Assembly: GCA_029287645.1 (NCBI GenBank)
Contig: JARFQS010000244.1
Location: 1-6,545 of the forward strand
DNA from: Thermoanaerobaculia bacterium
GTDB lineage: Bacteria; Acidobacteriota; Thermoanaerobaculia; Multivoradales; JAHEKO01
DNA: 6,545 nt
Direction: 5' to 3'
The stretch's first letter is position 1, and each line of letters begins with the position of its first letter. Positions 1 through 4,936 of this stretch are shown one piece after another. A program made the position numbers and the translations under genes. The notes under the pieces were generated by a model, which ran no database searches, was not told the DNA's origin, and worked only from the letters and a program-made list of their open reading frames with translations.

Positions 1-3000
1 AAGGTGTCGACCAGTTTCCCGGGTGCCAGCGCCGAGGTTCTTGCCGAAACAGTCGCACAACCGATCGAGCAGGAGGTCAACGGCGTCGAGAACATGCTCT
101 ATATGTCCTCGCAAAGCCCGGCCACCGGCAGCATGAATCTCACCGTCACCTTTGCGGTGGGAACCGATCCGGACATGGCACAGGTGCTGACCCAGAACCG
201 CGTCTCCATCGCAGACCCGAAGCTGCCCCAGGAAGTCAAACAGCAGGGCGTCACCACCAAGAAGCAGTCGACCGCAATGGTCATGGTGGCAACTCTGTAT
301 TCCCCCGATGGCTCGCGAGACGAGCTGTACTTGAGCAACTACGCGACCACCCAGGTCAAGGACGTGCTGGCAAGAGTCGATGGCGTCGGCGAGGTGATGA
401 TGTTCGGCGCCAAGGACTATGGCATGCGGATCTGGCTCGATCCGGAGCTGCTCAAGGCCCGCAATCTGACCACCTCCGAAGTGCTCGATGCGCTGCGGGA
501 ACAGAACGTCCAGGTCGCGGCAGGCAAGATCGGCGAGGAGCCCAACTCGGGGAACCTGAACTTCGAGTACACGCTTACTACCCAGGGCCGACTCTCGGAT
601 GTCAGCCAATTCGAGCGAATCATCGTCAAGCGGGGTGAGGCTGGGCAGTTGGTTCGCATTGCAGATGTCGCCCGGGTCGAACTGGGCGCCCAGTCCTATG
701 CCTGGTACTCCGAGCTCGACGGGGCGCAGGCCATTTCGATGGGCATCTACCAGCTGCCGGGTTCCAATGCGCTGGGCGTGGCCCAGGGTGTCATCGCTGC
801 CCTGGACGAGCTTGCGACGCGCTTTCCCGAGGGACTGGAGTACTCGATACCCTTCGACACGACGCGTTACATCCAGGCATCGATCAAGGAAGTCGTGACC
901 TCGTTGGTGATCGCCGTCATCCTGGTGATCTTCTCTGTCTACATCTTCTTGCAGGACTTCCGCACCACGATCGTGCCTTCCGTGACCATCCCGGTCGCTC
1001 TCATCGGCACCTTCGCCGTGATGCTGGTGACGGGTCAGTCGATCAACAACCTGACGCTGTTCGGGCTGGTGTTGGCAATCGGCATCGTGGTGGACGACGC
1101 CATCGTCGTGGTGGAAAACACCATGCGGATCATGGACACGGAAGGTCTCGAGCCCAAAGAGGCGGTTTCGAAAGCCATGGGCGAGGTCGGTGGAGCCATT
1201 ATCGCCACGACCATGGTCTTGCTGGCGGTGTTTGCGCCGACACTGGTCATGCCGGGTTTGACCGGTCGAATGTACCGCCCCTTCGCCATCACCATCTCGG
1301 TCGCCACCCTCTTCTCCTCTCTCAACGCGCTCACCCTGAGTCCGGCGCTGTGCGGGATGCTGCTACGACCGAGCTCGGAGGCGAAGGAGCCGGGCTGGTT
1401 CTTCAGACAGTTCAACAAATTCTTCGACAAGACGTCGGCCTCCTACGGTCGCACCGTCGCCAGCCTGATCCGCAAGGCAGCGCTGACCATGATCCTCTTT
1501 GCCATCCTCGTTGGAGTCATGGTCTGGGGGTTCGGTGCGATGCCCGGCGGATTCGTCCCCTCCGAAGACGAGGGCTATTTCTTCGTCAACGTCCAGCTCC
1601 CCAACGCAGCCTCGCTCGCCAGGACCCGCGAAGTGATGGACAAGGCGATGGCGGAGGTCGAACAGCTCCCAGGAGTACAGAACATCATCGTCATCGGTGG
1701 GTACTCCTTCCTCGATGCGGTACAGGGACCCAATTTCGGTGCCGGAATCGTGACACTCGACCCCTGGGACGAGCGCGAGCACACGGTCTTCGAGCTCATC
1801 GGGATGATCCAGCAGCGTCTATCGAAGATCCGGGAAGGCACTGCGTTCGCCTTCGGCCCTCCTCCCATTCAGGGTTTGGGTTCGGGAAGCGGATTTCAGA
1901 TGGAGCTGCAGGACCTCGGTGGGTTGGGTCTGAAGCAGTTGGAGACCTTTGCCAACGACATGGTGGCTGCCGGCTTCGCCAGCGGCAAGATCACCCGCTT
2001 GAACCAGAACTTCCAGTCCAACGTGCCCCAGATCTATATCGACGTCGATCGAGAAAAGACCAAACGGCTCAACATCCCGTTGAAGACCATCTTCGATACG
2101 CTGCAGACCAATCTGGGCTCGGCCTACGTGAACGATTTCAACCTCTTCGGTCGAACCTGGCGTGTCATGGTGCAGGCCGACGAGCAGTTCCGCAATCGTG
2201 TCGGCGATATCCAGCGTCTCGAGGTCCGTACCGCAAAGGGCCTGATGGTGCCGCTGTCCACCCTGATCACCGTGCACGAATCGGTCGGACCCTCGGTGAT
2301 CAACCGCTTCAACATGTTTCCCTCAGCGACGATTACCGGCGCTCCAGCGCCCGGCTACAGTGAGGGCCAGGCCGTTGATGAGATCGAGAAGATAGCCAAC
2401 GAGATCCTCCCGGCGCAGATGGGCTATGCCTGGTCGGGCGTCACCCAGCAGCAGAAGGAAGCGGGTAATGTGGCACCCCTGATCTTCGGGCTGGCGCTGA
2501 TCATGGTCTTTCTGTTCCTCGCAGCGCAGTACGAGAGTTGGGCGACGCCCTTCTCGGTGCTGCTATCGGTGCCGCTGGCCATTCTCGGAGCCATCGTCTT
2601 CACGGTGATCCGAGGCTTCGACAACAACATCTACACGCAGATCGGGTTCGTTCTGCTGATCGGAATGTCGGCGAAGAATGCGATTCTCATCGTCGAGTTC
2701 GCAAAACAACAGAGGGACGAGTTCGGCAAATCGATCACCGAGGCTGCACGCGAGGCTGCACGGCTCCGTTTCCGCCCGATCCTGATGACTGCACTGTCCT
2801 TCCTCCTCGGGGTGATTCCGCTGGTGATTGCCTCGGGAGCCGGAGCGAACAGCCGGGTAAGCCTGGGAACTGCGGTCTTCGGCGGCATGCTGGCAGCCAC
2901 GGTCTTCGGCGTCTTCATGATCCCGCTGCTCTACGTCGTAGTGCAGACGGTGGCCGAGAAGCTCAGCCGCAAGAAGCCCGCGCCGACACCACAACCGACG

Positions 3001-3024
3001 CCGACGCCGCAGTCACCAGCGTAG
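1..3024 (+). CDS. RND multidrug efflux transporter, inner-membrane pump subunit (AcrB/MexF-like, HAE1 family), 5'-truncated
   Basis: Proton-driven inner-membrane pump expected to take hydrophobic or amphiphilic compounds from the periplasm and membrane and pass them to an outer-membrane channel through an adaptor protein. The frame is open at the left edge. The GTG at 4 is the Val of VSTSFPGAS, which aligns near AcrB residue 46, so about 45 residues (TM1 and the start of the porter domain) lie outside. Counting that Val as residue 1, the first porter half runs to about 290 and TM2-TM6 from about 298. TM4 carries the proton-relay pair D364/D365 (AcrB D407/D408). TM7 is near 493-515, the second porter half runs to about 815, and TM8-TM12 span about 822-975. 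K891, R922 and T929 match AcrB K940, R971 and T978, so the relay looks intact. The switch loop (565-579) has Y567 and F569 in place of AcrB F615 and F617. The segment PPPIQGLGSGSGF resembles MexF-type pumps. A Pro/Thr-rich tail follows TM12. Substrates cannot be inferred; the adaptor gene is probably upstream. Confidence 0.96.
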   Translation, partial: KVSTSFPGASAEVLAETVAQPIEQEVNGVENMLYMSSQSPATGSMNLTVTFAVGTDPDMAQVLTQNRVSIADPKLPQEVKQQGVTTKKQSTAMVMVATLYSPDGSRDELYLSNYATTQVKDVLARVDGVGEVMMFGAKDYGMRIWLDPELLKARNLTTSEVLDALREQNVQVAAGKIGEEPNSGNLNFEYTLTTQGRLSDVSQFERIIVKRGEAGQLVRIADVARVELGAQSYAWYSELDGAQAISMGIYQLPGSNALGVAQGVIAALDELATRFPEGLEYSIPFDTTRYIQASIKEVVTSLVIAVILVIFSVYIFLQDFRTTIVPSVTIPVALIGTFAVMLVTGQSINNLTLFGLVLAIGIVVDDAIVVVENTMRIMDTEGLEPKEAVSKAMGEVGGAIIATTMVLLAVFAPTLVMPGLTGRMYRPFAITISVATLFSSLNALTLSPALCGMLLRPSSEAKEPGWFFRQFNKFFDKTSASYGRTVASLIRKAALTMILFAILVGVMVWGFGAMPGGFVPSEDEGYFFVNVQLPNAASLARTREVMDKAMAEVEQLPGVQNIIVIGGYSFLDAVQGPNFGAGIVTLDPWDEREHTVFELIGMIQQRLSKIREGTAFAFGPPPIQGLGSGSGFQMELQDLGGLGLKQLETFANDMVAAGFASGKITRLNQNFQSNVPQIYIDVDREKTKRLNIPLKTIFDTLQTNLGSAYVNDFNLFGRTWRVMVQADEQFRNRVGDIQRLEVRTAKGLMVPLSTLITVHESVGPSVINRFNMFPSATITGAPAPGYSEGQAVDEIEKIANEILPAQMGYAWSGVTQQQKEAGNVAPLIFGLALIMVFLFLAAQYESWATPFSVLLSVPLAILGAIVFTVIRGFDNNIYTQIGFVLLIGMSAKNAILIVEFAKQQRDEFGKSITEAAREAARLRFRPILMTALSFLLGVIPLVIASGAGANSRVSLGTAVFGGMLAATVFGVFMIPLLYVVVQTVAEKLSRKKPAPTPQPTPTPQSPA

Positions 3025-3049
3025 GGCTCGTCAACAACCTGAATCACCG

Positions 3050-3075
3050 CAACGGCCGGCATCTGCCGGCCGTTG
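3050..3075. terminator. Perfect 11-bp GC-rich hairpin just after the RND pump stop (possible terminator or 3'-end stabiliser)
   Basis: The arms CAACGGCCGGC (3050-3060) and GCCGGCCGTTG (3065-3075) are perfect reverse complements around a 4-nt ATCT loop. The hairpin begins 25 nt after the TAG stop of the pump gene, which is the usual position for a 3'-end structure. No T-tract follows on the plus strand (ATACATCTG), so it is not a textbook intrinsic terminator. The core AACGGCCGGC recurs at 3252-3261 in a second hairpin. Confidence 0.5.
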
Positions 3076-3095
3076 ATACATCTGCCCTTCACGGT

Positions 3096-3110
3096 GACCT
3101 CATGGAGGTC
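3096..3110. repeat. Short 6-bp hairpin
   Basis: GACCTC (3096-3101) and GAGGTC (3105-3110) are perfect reverse complements around a 3-nt loop. It is short and could be chance in GC-rich DNA. It is listed because it sits in a run of hairpins between two convergent genes. Confidence 0.3.
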
Positions 3111-3145
3111 CGTCCGGGTGGCTCGTAGGGGGACGGCGTCGACAT

Positions 3146-3199
3146 TGTAGGGGAGCCCCTTGCGGGCTCCCATGGGAGGGGTCAAGCCCCTCCCCTACA
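3146..3199. repeat. 54-bp REP-doublet (REPIN-like) element: two inverted GTAG-footed hairpin units
   Basis: The element starts TGTAGGGGAG and ends with its exact reverse complement CTCCCCTACA. Each half is a hairpin with an 8-bp stem and 5-nt loop. Unit 1 (+) pairs GGGAGCCC (3151-3158) with GGGCTCCC (3164-3171). Unit 2 pairs GGGAGGGG (3174-3181) with CCCCTCCC (3187-3194) and reads as a unit on the minus strand. A 2-nt AT separates them. In each orientation GTAG lies directly at the 5' foot of the stem (3147-3150, and CTAC at 3195-3198). A GTAG-type tetranucleotide at the foot of a palindrome is the known signature of REP sequences processed by RAYT transposases, and two inverted REPs form a REPIN. 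Membership of that class is inferred from structure; copy number and a cognate RAYT cannot be seen here. Confidence 0.72.
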
Positions 3200-3217
3200 T
3201 TCCCCAGAACCTTCATT

Positions 3218-3237
3218 GGTCCTAATCCCTCAGGACC
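3218..3237. repeat. Weak 6-bp inverted repeat
   Basis: GGTCCT (3218-3223) and AGGACC (3232-3237) are perfect reverse complements around an 8-nt loop. No T-run or other context supports a function, and it may be chance. Confidence 0.25.
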
Positions 3238-3253
3238 TCGAGACCCCAAGGAA

Positions 3254-3275
3254 CGGCCGGCAGGGGCGCCGGCCG
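3254..3275. repeat. 8-bp CGGCCGGC hairpin, sequence relative of the 3050-3075 hairpin
   Basis: CGGCCGGC (3254-3261) pairs perfectly with GCCGGCCG (3268-3275) around a 6-nt loop (AGGGGC). The upstream arm with its two preceding A residues repeats the ten bases at 3051-3060, so the two hairpins look like diverged copies of one structure flanking the REP-like doublet. The arms are partly self-palindromic (GGCCGGCC-like), which makes chance resemblance easier. No T-run follows on either strand. Confidence 0.4.
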
Positions 3276-3314
3276 CTTCAAGACCTCACTGCCCCAGTGC
3301 CTCACTGCTCCAAA
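3275..3314. repeat. Degenerate 8-bp tandem repeat, about five units
   Basis: Read from 3275 in steps of eight, the sequence gives five related units with rough consensus GCYYCANT; examples are GCCCCAGT (3291-3298) and GCCTCACT (3299-3306). The 12 bases at 3284-3295 recur at 3300-3311 with one mismatch, a shift of two units. The tract is followed at once by GATCAGCC (3315-3322). A similar 8-bp phased tract ending in GATTGGCC lies at 4361-4400. Confidence 0.5.
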
Positions 3315-3316
3315 GA

Positions 3317-3338
3317 TCAGCCAAGGTACGCCGGCTGA
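3317..3338 (-). terminator. Weak hairpin downstream of the DUF1684 gene (possible terminator)
   Basis: TCAGCC (3317-3322) pairs with GGCTGA (3333-3338) around a 10-nt loop. On the minus strand the stem begins 8 nt after the TAA stop of the DUF1684 gene and is followed by TCTTTGG, a very weak U-rich segment. The position suits a terminator, but the stem is short and the loop long. Confidence 0.25.
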
Positions 3339-3346
3339 ACCACCCC

Positions 3347-4285
3347 TTAGTGCGGGTACGTCAATTCACCCGCACGGATCGCCACCTTCAGGTGATTCTC
3401 GTGCGGAGGGAGGGTGCAGTTGTAGGCGGGGGAGTAATTGCAGAGCGGGTTGAAGGCCCGGTTGAAGTCGAGCACGAAGCTCTCGGTGGTGGGATCGTCG
3501 ATCATCAGATAGCGCCCAGCTCCATAGGTCTCACGCCCGGTGGTTTCGTCCTTGAAGGGGATGAACAAGCCCTTTGAGCCGTCGCCTTCGAGGGCACTCT
3601 TCAGAGCGGTCAGCGTCTGCTTCTCACCCTCCACTTCGAAGTGGATCTTCGCGTAGCGGTAGAAGGTCTTGATGAGATTCCGGGTGGTCGGCATCTCGAG
3701 CTTGTCCGGCTCTTCGATCAACTCCAGTTTTGCGTCGACGGCGAAGCTTCGATCGGGTGGGTAGTAGAGGAGATGCTCGAAACTCTGCATCTCCTCACGC
3801 TCGGGATCGAACACGATGAAGGTGACTTGTGTCTCGCTCGGATAGAAGTTGAGATGGAAGTCGCCGATGTCGAACGACGCCGGGCCTTCTAGGGTGGTGC
3901 CCTCTGCCACCGCCTCTTCCCCTGCCAGGCCCGCGACATCCTGCCCCAGTCTCTGCACATGACAAGTCTCAACCTGTTTTACGACACCGATCTCTGTACC
4001 GTCAACGGGTGAATAAGCCAGCACGAACACCCCGTCCCGGAGGACCAGGTAGACCTCGTCCCCGGGCTCAGACTTCAGGTACTGGCTACCCGCCATCGGT
4101 GATTCCTTCGAGGTCTTGAATTCCTCCTCGATCTCCCGACGGTGCTCCAGTAGGGCTTCCGTCCACTCTTCGTCTGTCAACTCGGGCTCGGCAACGGTCG
4201 GAGGCTCGGCCATTTGCTCGACTTCCGGTGCGCCACAGCCAAGAGCCAGAACAAGAACCAAGAGACCGTTGATCGAACGTTTCAT
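3347..4285 (-). CDS. DUF1684 family lipoprotein, function unknown
   Basis: A 312-residue predicted lipoprotein. MKRS is followed by a hydrophobic stretch and LVLALG-C17, which fits a signal-peptidase II site; Gly18 after the Cys gives no Asp inner-membrane retention signal, so outer-membrane anchoring is likely. An acidic linker (about 20-60) leads to the globular domain. The C-terminal part carries the DUF1684 hallmarks: FEHLLYYPPD (169-178), FIPFKDETTGRETYGAGRYL (241-260), LDFNRAFNP (272-280), C282 and C290, TLPPHENHL (291-299) and IRAGE (303-307). The family's biochemical role is unknown to me. The ATG at 4283-4285 was chosen because AAGGAG lies 9 nt upstream and the signal peptide starts there. 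The frame stays open to 4342, but that extension enters the REP-like hairpin. The TAA stop is at 3347-3349. It lies 124 bp downstream of the DUF4136-like gene on the same strand and converges on the RND pump gene. Family assignment is firm; function is not. Confidence 0.88.
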   Translation of the reverse strand: MKRSINGLLVLVLALGCGAPEVEQMAEPPTVAEPELTDEEWTEALLEHRREIEEEFKTSKESPMAGSQYLKSEPGDEVYLVLRDGVFVLAYSPVDGTEIGVVKQVETCHVQRLGQDVAGLAGEEAVAEGTTLEGPASFDIGDFHLNFYPSETQVTFIVFDPEREEMQSFEHLLYYPPDRSFAVDAKLELIEEPDKLEMPTTRNLIKTFYRYAKIHFEVEGEKQTLTALKSALEGDGSKGLFIPFKDETTGRETYGAGRYLMIDDPTTESFVLDFNRAFNPLCNYSPAYNCTLPPHENHLKVAIRAGELTYPH

Positions 4286-4294
4286 CGTGACCAT

Positions 4295-4300
4295 CTCCTT
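4295..4300 (-). promoter_or_regulatory. Ribosome binding site that sets the DUF1684 start
   Basis: CTCCTT on the plus strand reads AAGGAG in the transcript, 9 nt before the ATG at 4285-4283. Another in-frame ATG starts directly after AAGGAG with no spacing and cannot use it well, so the site supports the MKRS start. Confidence 0.75.
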
Positions 4301-4327
4301 GGAGCTCGGAGTATTCCGCATACGCGC

Positions 4328-4356
4328 CATGGGAGGGCGCAAGGCCCTCCCCTACA
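4328..4356 (-). repeat. REP-like singlet: one GTAG-footed hairpin unit
   Basis: On the minus strand the unit begins TGTAG (CTACA at 4352-4356), then an 8-bp stem pairing 4344-4351 with 4331-4338 around a 5-nt CTTGC loop, then ATG. It matches the left unit of the doublet at 3146-3174 at 25 of 29 positions, and the four differences form two compensatory base-pair swaps. It matches the right unit (3171-3199) at 26 of 29, with one compensatory swap and one loop change. It lies between the DUF4136-like and DUF1684 genes, in both transcripts if they are joined. Such hairpins can stabilise upstream mRNA or separate expression of neighbouring genes; that role is inferred. Confidence 0.7.
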
Positions 4357-4360
4357 TTTC

Positions 4361-4400
4361 CTGCTCACTTCCCAAGGCCCCACTGCCCCAAGGATTGGCC
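4361..4400. repeat. Second degenerate 8-bp phased tract, related to 3275-3322
   Basis: In steps of eight this stretch contains units such as GCCCCACT (4377-4384) and GCCCCAAG (4385-4392), ending in GATTGGCC (4393-4400). Positions 4381-4400 match 3303-3322 at 16 of 20 bases, and all four differences are transitions. The end of the tract lies 9 bp before the DUF4136 stop at 4410, so on the minus strand it is the first sequence transcribed after that gene. Confidence 0.45.
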
Positions 4401-4426
4401 GCAGGCCCATCATCTAGCCTTGGGAA
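4369..4426 (-). repeat. 10-bp inverted repeat spanning the 3' end of the DUF4136-like gene
   Basis: TTCCCAAGGC (4369-4378) and GCCTTGGGAA (4417-4426) are perfect reverse complements separated by 38 nt. The upstream arm in the transcript lies in the last codons of the DUF4136-like gene and the stop codon (4410-4412) lies in the loop. A second copy of CCCAAGG at 4387-4393 could pair with the same arm, giving an alternative stem. No U-run follows, so it is not a clear terminator. The link may be a by-product of the 8-bp repeat tract. Confidence 0.35.
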
Positions 4427-4874
4427 ACTTCTTGAACATCTTCTTCGTCGCCTGACGGGCCAGGCGGGGGAGCTTACTTGGGTTGGTGGTCGTCAGCACA
4501 CCCTCGGCCTTGCCGCGCCACATGGGGTCCTCACTGGAGCCTGGATACGCCTCGACGCGAAGCGTGCCACCCGGAAACATGTCGTCACGGTCGGTGTGGA
4601 TCGCCATCGTGAAGTCGGCGGGGCCCTCCACCTTCTCATAGCCCTTCTGAGCAAGCTCTTGGTCCGCAGTCCCGCGTATGGCCTGTGCCACGTCGAAGTT
4701 GGCGGGCGGCGTGCCCTCCACCCATGAGTAGGTCGAGAAAGCCGCGATATCGACGCCCCCCAGAAACTCGACATTCACGAACATGGCCATGGCCGTCGCC
4801 GCCACCAGAACCACCATCGCCGCCACTGCTGATACTCGAACCCTCATCTTGCTCGGCACATCGTCTCCCTTCAT
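4410..4874 (-). CDS. DUF4136-like exported protein, function unknown
   Basis: A 154-residue protein with an N-terminal hydrophobic signal (about 14-30, ending in ATAMA, a plausible signal-peptidase I site) and no lipobox cysteine, unlike many relatives that are lipoproteins. The mature part follows the DUF4136 pattern: VDIAAFSTYSW (41-51), an amphipathic segment ending in ELAQKGYEKV (73-82), ADFTMAIH (86-93), a strand GGTLRVEAY (102-110), MWRGKAEGVL (118-127) and a basic C-terminus, KKMFKKFPKAR. The family is common in Gram-negative envelopes, but I know of no established activity. The ATG at 4872-4874 was chosen because AAGGAG lies 11 nt upstream; an internal ATG at 4845-4847 would give a shorter n-region but has no good ribosome site. 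It begins 62 bp after the Na/Pi-family gene on the same strand, and no terminator is visible in that gap, so co-transcription is plausible. Confidence 0.8.
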   Translation of the reverse strand: MKGDDVPSKMRVRVSAVAAMVVLVAATAMAMFVNVEFLGGVDIAAFSTYSWVEGTPPANFDVAQAIRGTADQELAQKGYEKVEGPADFTMAIHTDRDDMFPGGTLRVEAYPGSSEDPMWRGKAEGVLTTTNPSKLPRLARQATKKMFKKFPKAR

Positions 4875-4885
4875 GCCCCTGCTCT

Positions 4886-4891
4886 CTCCTT
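4886..4891 (-). promoter_or_regulatory. Ribosome binding site for the DUF4136-like gene
   Basis: CTCCTT on the plus strand reads AAGGAG in the transcript, 11 nt before the ATG at 4874-4872. It favours this start over the internal ATG at 4847-4845, which has no Shine-Dalgarno-like sequence at a suitable distance. Confidence 0.6.
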
Positions 4892-4936
4892 CAAATTCAT
4901 TCGACCGTCTCGGAAGCGTCCCACCTCCCCGGGAAC

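Larger units (their letters stand above)
3025..3346. other. Noncoding region between convergent genes, rich in hairpins and short repeats
   Basis: This 322-bp stretch lies between the 3' ends of the RND pump gene (+) and the DUF1684 gene (-). I see no credible coding region: the reading frames crossing it are extensions of shadow frames from the pump gene. It contains six inverted repeats and one degenerate 8-bp tandem tract, listed separately. No hairpin is followed by a clear T-run on either strand, so classical intrinsic terminators are not obvious, although several GC-rich stems could help end or stabilise transcripts from both sides. Confidence 0.85.

Noticed and set aside
4..6. GTG as the start codon of the RND pump
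   Set aside because: It encodes the conserved residue before STSFPGAS, well inside the family alignment; the frame continues off the left edge.
1035..1430. Antisense open frame of 131 codons within the RND pump gene
   Set aside because: It lies opposite strongly conserved transmembrane coding sequence and shows no family motif or ribosome site.
1350..2363. A 337-codon open frame on the plus strand inside the RND pump gene
   Set aside because: It overlaps the pump gene in another frame, and its Arg/Pro/His-rich translation resembles no family; it is a shadow of high-GC codon use.
3125..3145. Another GTAG followed by G-rich sequence just before the REP-like doublet
   Set aside because: There is no matching C-rich arm, so no hairpin unit forms; only the tetranucleotide and a few G residues agree.
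3146..3322. CRISPR array suggested by repeated short palindromes
   Set aside because: The repeats are inverted or 8-bp tandem, with no regular unique spacers and no cas genes in the window.
4286..4409. Promoter for the DUF1684 gene (TATGCG-like -10 near 4320)
   Set aside because: The only partial -35 match is spaced about 14 nt away and lies in the hairpin; this is too weak to claim.
4116..4727. A 203-codon plus-strand frame across the DUF1684/DUF4136 junction
   Set aside because: It crosses the 5' end of one minus-strand gene, the REP-like hairpin and most of another gene, with no recognisable domain.
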